NCBI GenBank assembly: GCA_009927055.1
Contig: RFNS01000106.1
Span: 1 to 43,907, forward strand
Source: Alphaproteobacteria bacterium
GTDB taxonomy: Bacteria > Pseudomonadota > Alphaproteobacteria > UBA9219 > RFNS01
Direction: 5' to 3'
Length of the DNA: 43,907 bases
Shown here: piece after piece, positions 16,232-25,700 of the stretch
Numbering within the stretch: the first letter of the stretch is position 1
Layout: each line of letters begins with the position of its first letter
Made by a program: the position numbers and the translations under genes
The notes under the pieces: model-generated
Database searches by the model: none
What the model saw: only the letters and a program-made list of their open reading frames with translations
What the model was told of the DNA's origin: nothing

Positions 16232-17908
16232 TCACTCGATGCCGAGCTTGCTGAAGAATATCTTGTTACGCATCTCTGCATCACGCAACAGCTTCGTCCA
16301 GCTCAGCACTTCGATGTAGAGATTTATCTTGTCATACCAGTTGAACCAGCCTTGTCCATCCGGCATGGGGGTAAAATTCTTCTCGCGTAAAAGCCAGTCC
16401 GCAATTTTCTTGGGTATGTCGCAAACTACATAACCGTAGAACGGCGTCTTATCATTCACAAGAATGTCGCGCCCTTTTGGCGTTTTATATTCTCCGTCAC
16501 GAATTTGATTAACGTATCGCACGATCTGGGCAATCGGGTCTTCGTCAGAAGACAGATTTGCAAAGTCATGTCGCTGTGGTTTTTTAAATTCAAAAATTGT
16601 GATCGGGTTGCTGAGTTCATTATCTCCACGATAGGCGATTTTCTTGTTAAAGATCGTAATATCCGTTCTATCGCTTTTGTTGCCGTTGATTGGTTTATCC
16701 GATGATATGAATTCTGCAAAATTTAGCCGTTCATCAAGAATCCACAGGTTATGCGCCGAATAATCGATTTCATCGGAATCTTTCTTCCGTGGCATAATCA
16801 GATCATGCACGTCGCCCTCTGATTTATATTTTCCCGATTCATCGATTTCTAGAAATTTCCCGAATATGTCGAGCGCGCACTTGCGCGTTGAGACGTAATG
16901 AATCAGGTCGTTTTTGCTGGTTTCTGAAATGCTCTCGATGACTTGAGCTATTTTTCCATCCATCTCAGTGGTGGGTTCTGCGTTTAGGATGGCTTCCACC
17001 TGAGCGCGCGTTTGCACCTCCTTCTCGAATTTCTTGCGCTGAAGGTGCAGCTCTATTTCTTGATCGCTCGGCCGCATGGGAAGGGCGCTGAAATCCGCTT
17101 CCGTGCTAATTTTTCTATGCCAAGGTGCCTGCGATGAAATGTAGTCCGAGATTCTGGCGGCTTTACGCTGTTTGCGGTCGGCAATGTCACTGCCGACTGC
17201 GGCCTCTGCAATGCCCGCCGCTGTTTTCTCGATCTGGTTTTGTGAGATACCATTGAGAAGATCGGAATCAGCCTGGAAGCGGAATTCGCCACGCTCCAAC
17301 GAAACATTATCATTAAGATAGTCGCCAAAGACGTAAGCCTTAATGACAAAGTTTCGGCCTCTTGCCGGATTACCGCTTGGGTCAGGCTCATAGAACTCTT
17401 CTGCAAACTCTGGGATATAATCATGCAGATTGACACTCGTTACCTCGCGCCTGTGAGCAACCAGGCTGATTTTGCTTCGCTCAGTCTTCGGCGAGTAGAA
17501 TTTGAAAATGCGCACCAAAAATTCACGCGGCAGGCCGTGGGCCTGAAGTGAGAAGGTACCATTTTCTATCGGTATTTCGACAATCTGGCTGTCCTTCTTG
17601 CCAAGGTAATCGTTCAAATATGCCGGCAATCCTGATGCACTTGCATCTCGAATGGCTATCTTGGGGCAAGGTTTATCGGCGTCCACAAAGTAAGGCAGCA
17701 GGCGTTCCACGATGACGCGGCTGATAATGTCGATTCCCTTATCTGGAAATTTGACTGCCCTGATGCCAGAAATTTCAATTTTTGATCCGGTGTCGATTAT
17801 GGCTGTTTCATTGATATGCTCATCAATGATGATGTCCTCATCCAAGCCCATCCTGAATGTTCGTTCTTTATAATTTTCGCCGTCTGCAAAAATGCTGCTG
17901 ATTTTCAC
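16232..17908 (-). CDS. GHKL-ATPase/PD-(D/E)xK-type protein, apparently N-terminally truncated
   Basis: The 558-aa product resembles the distal part of a GHKL ATP-binding protein family found in defence loci: the beta-rich segment VKISSIFADGENYKERTF, then RVIVERLLPYF, CPKIAIRD and LPAYLNDYL. The C-terminal domain has a PD-(D/E)xK pattern: D416 (RTDITIF) and E440-F-K442 (IFEFKKP), followed by QIVRYVNQIR. The ATP-binding N and DxGxG boxes are absent. In the same frame upstream of the GTG the sequence reads GRHAGRFTCLKYFDDV, which resembles the family's ATP-lid G-box (about GGKGIGRFTWLKAF). That stretch lies inside the end of the upstream gene and has no start codon. So about 110 codons seem to have been deleted. 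GTG 17908 is 14 bases after the upstream stop, without a Shine-Dalgarno. Confidence 0.7.
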   Translation of the reverse strand: MKISSIFADGENYKERTFRMGLDEDIIIDEHINETAIIDTGSKIEISGIRAVKFPDKGIDIISRVIVERLLPYFVDADKPCPKIAIRDASASGLPAYLNDYLGKKDSQIVEIPIENGTFSLQAHGLPREFLVRIFKFYSPKTERSKISLVAHRREVTSVNLHDYIPEFAEEFYEPDPSGNPARGRNFVIKAYVFGDYLNDNVSLERGEFRFQADSDLLNGISQNQIEKTAAGIAEAAVGSDIADRKQRKAARISDYISSQAPWHRKISTEADFSALPMRPSDQEIELHLQRKKFEKEVQTRAQVEAILNAEPTTEMDGKIAQVIESISETSKNDLIHYVSTRKCALDIFGKFLEIDESGKYKSEGDVHDLIMPRKKDSDEIDYSAHNLWILDERLNFAEFISSDKPINGNKSDRTDITIFNKKIAYRGDNELSNPITIFEFKKPQRHDFANLSSDEDPIAQIVRYVNQIRDGEYKTPKGRDILVNDKTPFYGYVVCDIPKKIADWLLREKNFTPMPDGQGWFNWYDKINLYIEVLSWTKLLRDAEMRNKIFFSKLGIE

Positions 17909-17922
17909 GTCGTCAAAATACT

Positions 17923-20900
17923 TTAGGCAAGTGAAGCGCCCAGCATGTCTTCCTGTTGATTGTCTTCCTCAGCTTCTTCCTCGTTAAAAAAATAACGAGC
18001 CAGACATAACCCATTTGAGTGCATTGCATACTCTGGGAGAGCGTCTGTCATTAATGCAGAAAATTCTAATCCTGTTCCAGGGCCATTTAATACGATACAG
18101 AGATTTCTTCTCCCAGAATAAGGAAAAATTTTTGGCATTTGATAGACACAGTTATTAAAGTGTCTATCAAAATAGGCCCATTGCTTAGAAAAGGGTCTAT
18201 ATGCACTTACTACAATATGCTTTTGATGGAATACACCCCTTCTACCAGCTTTCACGCTTGCAAAAGTCTCCCGTGTCCACTTCATCTTCGCTTCATTCTT
18301 ATCAACGATACCTTCAGGATCTGGTCGATTCTGTCGAGATGGGTATCTCGATTGATAATTTTCTAGCTCAATGTTGTAGTGAGCAATCATACGCTCCATA
18401 TTTGAACTTACTTCAACCTTTGATGAGTTATAGCACCATGGATCTCGGTTAGTTTTGATGCCACTCGATATATCGGTAAATAGTGTCACCGACAAAGTAT
18501 CATCCTTGGTAGCAGCAGCTATAAATTTCTCGAAAGACACATCTCGTTGTGCCACCCAATCGCCATGTTCGTTTGGGTTTATGGTGCGCCAGCAGTTCTT
18601 GCTGTTGATCCCTTCAATGCTGCCAAAATTTGTGATGATGGCCAGCTTTTGTTCGCGCGTCAGATAGTCGCCGATGTCATGGAAGCGGATAATACCATGC
18701 TCAGCCGCGTTTGGGTTTTTTACCAAAACTGTAATCGCAATAGGCGACCGACTGCCCTGCTCAAATACATTGTCTTTCTCTTTGCGTCGAATTTCACCTT
18801 TAGTTCTGGCGTTGCCCCGCAGGTGAAAAACGTGGATGTTTGTAAACTCATCCGCCAAGCTCTTGCGGAATCCATCAAAAGAGTTTCCGTTGATCCATCC
18901 AGCACCAGATACAAAGGCAACAACACCTTGTTGACCAATTCGATCGCTAGCCCAGCGGTAAGCGCGAACATAGCTATTAAACAGGCTATTTTGAAGCCCA
19001 GCGTTACTTAGTGCTCCATAAGTGCAACGAATGCGATTATCGAGTTTTGGATATTCAAGATTTTGAGCATCATCGTTTCCACTCTCCTGCCCCTCGGAAT
19101 AGGGTGGATTGCCAAAAATAACGCGAATATCCAGCTTGCGCTGCCGCTTCCGGCGGGCGCTGTTATCAGGCATAAGATCGCTGATAAGATCGCGTTCCTG
19201 CTCGTAAAGCTGGAAGGTATCGGTCAGACAGATGCCGTCGAACGGGACATATTTGCCGCCGGCCAGGCCGTGATAAGCGGCCTCGATGTTGATGGCGGCG
19301 ATGTAGTAGGCCAGCAGCACGATCTCATTGGCATGAATCTCATGCTGATATTTATGCGCCAGCTCGTCCGGCTTGATAAGGCCAGATTGCAAGAGGCGCG
19401 TGATAAAAGTGCCGGTGCCGGTGAAGGGGTCAAGAATGTGAACACCCTTGCTGCCCAAAGTCTGGCCGAATTCGCTTTGCAGCACTTCGTTGACGGAATG
19501 GATGATAAAGTCCACCACTTCAACAGGCGTATAGACGATGCCAAGGCGCTCGGTCATTTGCGGAAAAGCATTGCGGAAAAATTTGTCGTAAAGCTCGACA
19601 ATGATTTTTTGTTTGGACTGCGCATTATCGATACCAGTGGCGCGCCGCTTCACGCTCTCATAGAACTTCTGAAGGCTCTCGGATTCCTTTTCCAAGTTGT
19701 GTTCGTCCAGCTTGTCGAGAACGATCTGCATCGCACGTGAAACGGGATTATTTTTGGCAAAGCTATAGCCCTCGAACAGCGCCTCGAATACGGGGCGCGT
19801 GATGATATGCTGCGCCAGCATCTCGATGGCCTCGGCATCGGTGATACTATCATTCAGGTCGTCTTTTATTTCTGCCAGGAAGGCGTCGAATGCAGCGCGC
19901 TCCGGTGTGCCGTGTTTCTGCACCAATGCGGTGATGCGAGTGATGTGGGTCTGGGCGATTTTGGCAATATCAGCCGCCCAATCTTCCCAATAGTCGCGCC
20001 GGCCGCATTTCTTGACGATTTTGGCCATGATGGCTTTGGAAAATTCGTCAAAAGCAAAGCGGGTCTGAAACGGCGCAGCCGGTTTGCCGGTGTCAGGATC
20101 GCGTTCATCGTCATCGCCTGAGGCGTGGCCCTGGCCGATATTGGGGCCGGTGCCTTTATTCTCTTTGCGGGGCGGCAACTTGTTGCTGACGGCGATAACC
20201 TCGATGTGGTCGGATACGTCCACACCAAGATCGGCCTTGTTTATCATGGCGTCGAAGCGTTCATCGTGTGAGCGCAAGGCATTCAAAATCTGCCAAACGA
20301 CGCGGTAGCGGTCGTTGTCGTTCAAGGCGTCTTCCGGCGTCACGCCGGCAGGAACGCCGATAGGCAGGATCACATAACCCATGTTTTTGTCTTTGGCACG
20401 GCGCATGACGCGACCAACAGACTGCACCACGTCTATCTGTGAGCGGCGTGGGTGCATGAAGAGGATCGCGTCCAGGGCGGGAACGTCCACGCCCTCGGAC
20501 AAGCAGCGGGCATTGGTGAGGATGCGGCAAGCATGGTCGCTATGTTCATCCTTCAACCAATTCAGTAGTCGGTCGCGGGATTTGGCGTTGAAAGTGCCGT
20601 CCACATGCTCCAACTGGCAATCGAGCGGCAAGGCGTCGCCCTCAGCTTCCTTACCCTCGTCGGATGCCAGATATTCGGAAACGACGGCGGCGAATTCCTC
20701 CTGGATCATTTTCGATGTGGCAATGTCCTTGCAGAAGGCCAGGGCGCGCTTCATCGGCTGCGGATCGGTCAGCAGATCGTTTTTCAAGCCATGCTTGGCA
20801 AGAGCCTTGTAGCAGCCGATAATTTTGGTGGCGTCGTCCAGCTTCAGCTCGGATTTGTCGGCCAGGCGTTTTTGAACGCCGGTGCTGACCATCTGCTCGT

Positions 20901-22158
20901 CCACGGCCAGAACCAAAACCTTATAATCCGTCAGCAGCTTGTTTTCGACGGCCCAACCGAAACCACGGGCGAAAAGCGTTTCGCCGAAATAAGCCTCATT
21001 GTCCATGTCGTAAAGCACGGCGGATGCTTCGGTGGCCTTCGCGCGCACGGCCTCACCGAACACTTTGGGCGTGGCTGTCATATAGACACGCTTCTTGCCG
21101 GCAATCACCTTCTGGTCGTGAACCTTGACGAAATTGCTATCGTCCGCACCGTCTAGGGTCGCGCCGGTCGTGCGGTGCGCCTCGTCACAGATAATCAGGT
21201 CGAATTCTGGCAAGCCGTGCTTCTTTTGAGCGTCGGCAATCACCTGGATTGATTGATAGGTGGCAAAGATCACCGTCATTTGCTCGCCGGCCGACCGCTT
21301 GGCACTCGCGGCCAGCTTGGCGGCGTCAGTCGTCGCGGGGAATGCTAGGTCGAGGAAGTCGATCTCGGCCACGTCATCGGCATTCGCGCGCCGCTTCCCG
21401 ACTTGGGTATCAGAACAGACGGCAAAAGAGCGCAGCGGTGTTTGACTATCGGCCGTCCATTCGCGCACGGTTTGCGACATAAGGGCCAGGGATGGCACGA
21501 GGAAGAGAACGGTGCCGCCGGCTCCGATCAAGTCTTCCGCAATCTTTAGACTGGTGAAGGTTTTACCTGTGCCGCAAGCCATGATGAGCTTGCCACGATC
21601 CGCTGTTTCCAGTCCTTTGCGAACGGCCGCAACAGCATCCTTCTGGTGCGGCAATAGGGTTTTCTTTTTACTGAGAACGATCTCGCCCTTGGCGGCGAAG
21701 CGTTCCCATTGGATCGAGCTGGCTTCAAGGTCGGCAAGGCTCAAGCGCGTGGTGATGATCGCTTGGCCGCGCAACATGGTTTCAGCGTTTTCACTCCACG
21801 GCACGTCTGTGGTGTCGATGATAACGCGGCGCTTGAATGGTTCCTTGGCTGAGGCTGATATGCAGCTATCGATGTCAGCCTTCTGAATGCGGTATTTAGG
21901 GTCATAGAATTTGCATTGGATTGCGGCGAAGCCGTCCTCGCCGCGCAACTTGGCAACAAGATCAATGCCGGTATCTCGCCCGTCCCATCCGTGCGCAGCC
22001 GCCCAATCCTTATAGGTTTGTACAGCTTCATACTGTTGAATCTGAACGGGGTCATTAATGAGATAAGCCACGGCCAGGCGTTCAAAATACGTCCCCTTGT
22101 CGCGCTCGGTGCGCGCCACTTCACGGTATGAATTCAACAGTTCTCTGAGCGCAGTCAT
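17923..22158 (-). CDS. Single-chain restriction-modification enzyme (nuclease-helicase-N6A methyltransferase, ISP-like)
   Basis: 1411 aa with modules in the order of type ISP (LlaBIII-like) enzymes. First, an Mrr-type nuclease, with E26, D66 (TGIDL) and Q81-x-K83 (IQCKFY). Second, an SF2 translocase: Walker A ACGTGKT near 194-200, DEAH 325-328, MTATP, and motif VI QSVGRVMRR. Third, a helical coupler, then a gamma-type N6-adenine methyltransferase with DPFTGTGTF (about 910-918) and NPPY (1017-1020). A target-recognition region of about 300 residues ends the chain. One protein can therefore recognise, methylate, translocate on and cut DNA. Intact motifs suggest activity. It differs from DISARM and BREX in having all modules in one chain. 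It starts at ATG 22158 with AGAGGA upstream. Confidence 0.87.
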   Translation of the reverse strand: MTALRELLNSYREVARTERDKGTYFERLAVAYLINDPVQIQQYEAVQTYKDWAAAHGWDGRDTGIDLVAKLRGEDGFAAIQCKFYDPKYRIQKADIDSCISASAKEPFKRRVIIDTTDVPWSENAETMLRGQAIITTRLSLADLEASSIQWERFAAKGEIVLSKKKTLLPHQKDAVAAVRKGLETADRGKLIMACGTGKTFTSLKIAEDLIGAGGTVLFLVPSLALMSQTVREWTADSQTPLRSFAVCSDTQVGKRRANADDVAEIDFLDLAFPATTDAAKLAASAKRSAGEQMTVIFATYQSIQVIADAQKKHGLPEFDLIICDEAHRTTGATLDGADDSNFVKVHDQKVIAGKKRVYMTATPKVFGEAVRAKATEASAVLYDMDNEAYFGETLFARGFGWAVENKLLTDYKVLVLAVDEQMVSTGVQKRLADKSELKLDDATKIIGCYKALAKHGLKNDLLTDPQPMKRALAFCKDIATSKMIQEEFAAVVSEYLASDEGKEAEGDALPLDCQLEHVDGTFNAKSRDRLLNWLKDEHSDHACRILTNARCLSEGVDVPALDAILFMHPRRSQIDVVQSVGRVMRRAKDKNMGYVILPIGVPAGVTPEDALNDNDRYRVVWQILNALRSHDERFDAMINKADLGVDVSDHIEVIAVSNKLPPRKENKGTGPNIGQGHASGDDDERDPDTGKPAAPFQTRFAFDEFSKAIMAKIVKKCGRRDYWEDWAADIAKIAQTHITRITALVQKHGTPERAAFDAFLAEIKDDLNDSITDAEAIEMLAQHIITRPVFEALFEGYSFAKNNPVSRAMQIVLDKLDEHNLEKESESLQKFYESVKRRATGIDNAQSKQKIIVELYDKFFRNAFPQMTERLGIVYTPVEVVDFIIHSVNEVLQSEFGQTLGSKGVHILDPFTGTGTFITRLLQSGLIKPDELAHKYQHEIHANEIVLLAYYIAAINIEAAYHGLAGGKYVPFDGICLTDTFQLYEQERDLISDLMPDNSARRKRQRKLDIRVIFGNPPYSEGQESGNDDAQNLEYPKLDNRIRCTYGALSNAGLQNSLFNSYVRAYRWASDRIGQQGVVAFVSGAGWINGNSFDGFRKSLADEFTNIHVFHLRGNARTKGEIRRKEKDNVFEQGSRSPIAITVLVKNPNAAEHGIIRFHDIGDYLTREQKLAIITNFGSIEGINSKNCWRTINPNEHGDWVAQRDVSFEKFIAAATKDDTLSVTLFTDISSGIKTNRDPWCYNSSKVEVSSNMERMIAHYNIELENYQSRYPSRQNRPDPEGIVDKNEAKMKWTRETFASVKAGRRGVFHQKHIVVSAYRPFSKQWAYFDRHFNNCVYQMPKIFPYSGRRNLCIVLNGPGTGLEFSALMTDALPEYAMHSNGLCLARYFFNEEEAEEDNQQEDMLGASLA

Positions 22159-22184
22159 GGGTCTTTTGTTCCTCTTATTCTAAA

Positions 22185-22259
22185 TCATGGCAACGCATCC
22201 AGGTTGTTTTGCCAGAATCGTGGTACCCATAGTGTCTTTTTTAGCTCTTGATCTACCAT
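22185..22259 (-). pseudogene. Possible hsdM 5' remnant, 24 codons
   Basis: A short ORF with its own GGGG five bases before the ATG begins MVDQELKKTLW. From memory, many type I methyltransferase subunits (HsdM) open with this pattern, followed by AADKLR..NMDAAEY. Here the frame continues differently, shows NNLDA one position off the expected place, and stops at codon 25, 27 bases before the ISP-like gene. It could be a leftover promoter and start of a replaced type I system, or a leader peptide. Confidence 0.35.
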
Positions 22260-22268
22260 GTCAGCCCC

Positions 22269-22510
22269 AATCAGATTTTCCTGATTTTTTATAGCGGGCT
22301 GGAGCGGTTATATAAAGGGTTAATGCCTGTTCGTTAATAAATACTCTGTCCGCTCGAACAGATGTCACCCTTCACTTACTTACTCAATAGACAGACACCC
22401 AATCAAAACAGGTACCTACATTTTGTGGGAACGTGATTTCAAAATACCACAAATTTTGTACGGCCGTACGATAGCGTTTCGGAATCCAAGAAGGGGTATA
22501 CCCCTAGGGG
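22269..22510. promoter_or_regulatory. Dyad-rich control region upstream of the restriction cargo
   Basis: About 240 bases without a larger gene contain five dyads: AATCAG/CTGATT (22269-22286), CTGTTCG/CGAACAG (22327-22361), TTTGTGG/CCACAAA (22422-22453), the palindrome GTACGGCCGTAC (22458-22469), and GGGGTATACCCC (22493-22504) overlapping CCCCTAGGGG (22501-22510). TATATAA and TATAAA boxes on the minus strand near 22300 could serve the cargo. Operators, a controller-protein site or a replication origin are all possible. Confidence 0.45.
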
Positions 22511-22572
22511 TGGGATGGGTACCAAAACAGGAAAGCAAAATCAGAAGAAATTTGACAGACGGATTGATTTAT

Positions 22573-22594
22573 TGCGACCTATTTGCGACCTAGA
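22573..22594. promoter_or_regulatory. Arm-type integrase sites, right end
   Basis: TGCGACCTA (22573-22581) and TGCGACCTAGA (22584-22594) repeat with an 11-bp period, the same motif and spacing as at 9716-9737, in the same orientation, 45 bases from the right attachment core. No IHF consensus is seen on this side. Confidence 0.65.
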
Positions 22595-22638
22595 GAAAGA
22601 GCGTGAGTTCATAAAATCATCTAAGCCATTGAAATCGT

Positions 22639-22683
22639 TGGAGCGGGTGAAGGGAATCGAACCCTCATAGCCAGCTTGGAAGG
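22639..22683. repeat. Right attachment core (within intact tRNA-Gly)
   Basis: Identical over 45 bases to 9530-9574. Beyond 22683 the tRNA 5' half and chromosomal DNA continue; before 22639 lies element DNA. Confidence 0.92.
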
Positions 22684-22712
22684 CTGGAGCTTTACCACTA
22701 AGCTACACCCGC
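22639..22712 (-). tRNA. tRNA-Gly(UCC), element integration site
   Basis: On the minus strand the 74 bases read GCGGGTGTAGCTTAGTGGTA at the 5' end and finish with CACCCGCTCCA. The acceptor stem GCGGGTG/CACCCGC pairs fully. The D arm GCTTAGTGGTAAAGC, the anticodon stem CCAGC/GCTGG with loop CTTCCAA (anticodon UCC), and the T arm GAGGG-TTCGATT-CCCTT are all present; CCA is encoded. It decodes GGA and GGG. Its 3' 45 bases are the attachment core, so the incoming element restored a complete gene here. Confidence 0.97.
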
Positions 22713-22767
22713 GCGATGAACAGCATAGGCCCCAAACATAACCAAAACACAAACGCTGGTAAAGCGC

Positions 22768-25700
22768 TTAGGCCTGCTTCTGAAACCTTAAGACAAGCTT
22801 GCGCAGCACCACATAAAACACCGGAGTCATCAACAGGCCAAAGAACGTGACGCCGATCATGCCGAAAAACACCGCTGTTCCCATAGCTTGGCGCATTTCG
22901 GCCCCCGCGCCATGCGCAAACACCAACGGCAGCACGCCCAGAATAAACGCCAGCGATGTCATCAGAATGGGGCGCAAGCGCAGGCGGCAGGCCTCGATGG
23001 CGGCACCGACAGGATCGCGCCCATAAATTTCTTCCTGCTGGCGCGCAAATTCGACAATCAAGATAGCATTCTTGGCCGCAAGACCAATCAGCACCACCAA
23101 TCCAATTTGTGTCAGAATGTTATTATCCATGCCGCGCAGCCACACGCCGCTGAGCGCCGAAAGCACACTCATGGGGACAATTAAGAGGATGGCCATCGGC
23201 AGCGCCCAGCTTTCAAACTGAGCGGCCAGCACCATAAAAACAAACACAATGGCCAGCACAAAAACAATCACAGCGGTGTTGCCGGTCATTTTTTCCTGCA
23301 GGGCCAGCTCGGTCCACTCGGTGCGCACGCCTTCGGGCAACAAATCTTTCGCCAGCTTTTCCATGGTGGTGATGGCCTGCCCCGAACTGACACCAGGGGC
23401 CGCACTGCCGCTGACAGGAATGGCCGGATACATGTTATAGCGCTGAATTAAATCAGGCCCCGTGGTGTATTGAACATTCACCAGCGTGCCGAGTGGCACC
23501 AGATGGCCGTCAGTGTTGCGCACTTTTAATCCGGCAATGTCTTCGGGCTGAACTCTGAAGCGTTGATCGGCCTGCGCGCGCACCTGAAAAATGCGGCCGA
23601 ACATGTTAAAATCATTCACGTAACTTGATCCCAAAAAATCTTGCAGGGCTTCAAACACATTGCCCAGCGGCACATTCAGCATCTGCGCCTTGGTGCGATC
23701 GATATCGAGATACACCTGCGGCGTTTCAGCCGAAAAACTGGTATAAATGCCGGTCAGCGTGGGGGTTTGCCATGCGGCGCCCACCAACCCGCCAACCGAT
23801 TGCAGCAGCGGCTTCAGCCCCATGGCTGTTGTATCTTGTACCATCAGCTTAAAACCGCCGGCGTTGCCCACGCCACGCACAGGCGGCGGTGGAATGGTGA
23901 TGATAAACGCATCTTGGATGACTGACAGCCGTTGCTGCAGATCATCGATAATTTTTTGTGCGGTCTGGTGGTGGGGCACACGCTCAGAGAACGGTTTGAA
24001 GCCCGAAAAAATGGCCGCACCGTTAGAGGCGTTGGTGAACGTCGCACCCGAGAAACCCGCAAAACCCACCGCAAAATTAACACCCGGCGTTGCCTGAATA
24101 ATATCAGATGCTTTTTTCACAACCTCATCGGTGCGCGAAAGCGCGGCGCCATCGGGCAACTTGATGACGGTGATGGCGTATCCCTGATCGACCTGCGGGA
24201 TAAAACCCGTGGGCACGGTTGTGGCCAGCATCACAACGCCACCAACACACAGCGCATAAAAAATCAACACAAAAGAACGCATGCGCACAAGCCACGCCAC
24301 AACCCCGCCATAGGCGTGGCTGGTGCTCTCCATCAGCGTGTTAAAGCGCGTGGCAAACCCTTCGCCCCACCGCTGCATCAGGCTTTTTCCGCCCTCAACA
24401 TGCGGTTTCAGCAAAATGGCCCCCAGCGCGGGCGACAGCGTAAGTGAATTGATGGTGGAGATGATGGTGGCCACCGACAGCGTCAGGGCAAATTGCTGAT
24501 AAAACGCGCCCGATATGCCAGGCATAAACGCCGTGGGCACAAAAACGGCGGTGAGCGCGAGTGATGTCGCGATCAGGGCCGTTCCCACCTCGCGCATTGT
24601 TTTGTGGGCGGCTTCAAGCGGCGAAAAACCTTCGTGCAAATAACGCTCGATATTCTCGACAACCACAATCGCGTCATCCACCACAATGCCGATGGCCAAA
24701 ATCATGGCGAACAGCGTGAGCATATTTAATGAAAAACCAAAGGCCGCCATCACCGCAAACGTGCCCACCAGCGACACAGGAATGGTGAGGATGGGAATAA
24801 GGCTGGCGCGCCATTTGTGCAGAAAAAGAATGATAACCAACACCACCAGCAAAATTGCTTCGGCCAGTGTTTTCAAAACTTCTTCGATCGATTGCTGGAT
24901 AAAATCGGTTGGATTATAGACAATGCGATATTCAATGCCTTTAGGAAAGGTTTTTGAAATTTCCTGCATTGTTTCTTTCACGTCGCCCGCAATCGATAAG
25001 GCATTGCTGCCCGGACGTTGAAAAATGGCCAGCGCCACGGCAGGTTTGTTGTTCAGATAACTGTTGGTCACATAATCGCGCGCGCCCAGCTCTACCCTCG
25101 CCACGTCGCGCAAGCGTGTCAGCCGCCCATCATCGCCCGATTTGATCACCACGTTCTCAAACTGCTCTGGCTCCTCAAAACGCCCTTGCGTGGCGATGCT
25201 CAACTGAAAGGCGTTCTGCCCTGCCACAGGTGGCTCGCCCAGCGTGCCGCTGGAAACCTGAATATTCTGCTCGCGCAGCGATCGGATCACATCGCCCGAT
25301 GTCAAGCCAAGCCCCGATAATTTATCAGGGTCCATCCAAATACGCAGGCTATATTCGCGCAAACCAAACAACATCACGTTGCCCACGCCATCAATGCGCG
25401 TCAGCTGATCTTTGACCTTCAGCAGCGCATAATTGCTGATATACAGCTGATCAAAGCTATCATCGGGCGATAGCATATGCACGACCAGCATCAAATCGGC
25501 CCCGCTTTTGGCGGTGCTCACGCCAAGACGCCGCACTTCTTCTGGCAGGCGCGGCTCGGCTTGGGCAACCCTGTTTTGCACCTGCACCTGCGCCTTGTCT
25601 AAATCGGTGCCTGTGCGAAAGGTTACGGTCAGCGACATCGACCCATCGCTGGTCGAATACGATGACATATACAACATATTTTCCACGCCGTTGATCTGCT

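Larger units (their letters stand above)
9530..22683. mobile_element. Integrative element in tRNA-Gly, phage-satellite-like, with restriction-type cargo
   Basis: About 13.1 kb between identical 45-bp repeats of the tRNA-Gly 3' end. Gene order: integrase, 146-aa unknown, AlpA-like regulator (+); terminase-small-like, primase-helicase, second AlpA-like regulator (-); a 141-aa AT-rich gene (+); an ATPase/nuclease-like gene and a nuclease-helicase-methyltransferase (-). No capsid, portal, tail, lysis, relaxase or type IV secretion gene is present, so it is neither a complete prophage nor a self-transmissible conjugative element. The gene set matches P4/PICI-type satellites that need a helper phage. 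The satellite label is inference; integration into the tRNA is seen directly. Confidence 0.85.

Noticed and set aside
19063-19740. 225-codon ORF antisense to the methyltransferase part of the ISP-like gene
   Set aside because: A shadow of conserved coding sequence on the other strand; no independent features.
22327-22361. LexA (SOS) box
   Set aside because: The alphaproteobacterial GTTC-N7-GTTC or GAAC-N7-GAAC pattern is not met; only an inverted CTGTTCG/CGAACAG dyad is present.
9575-22638. Integrative conjugative element
   Set aside because: No relaxase, coupling protein or type IV secretion gene can be seen in any frame.
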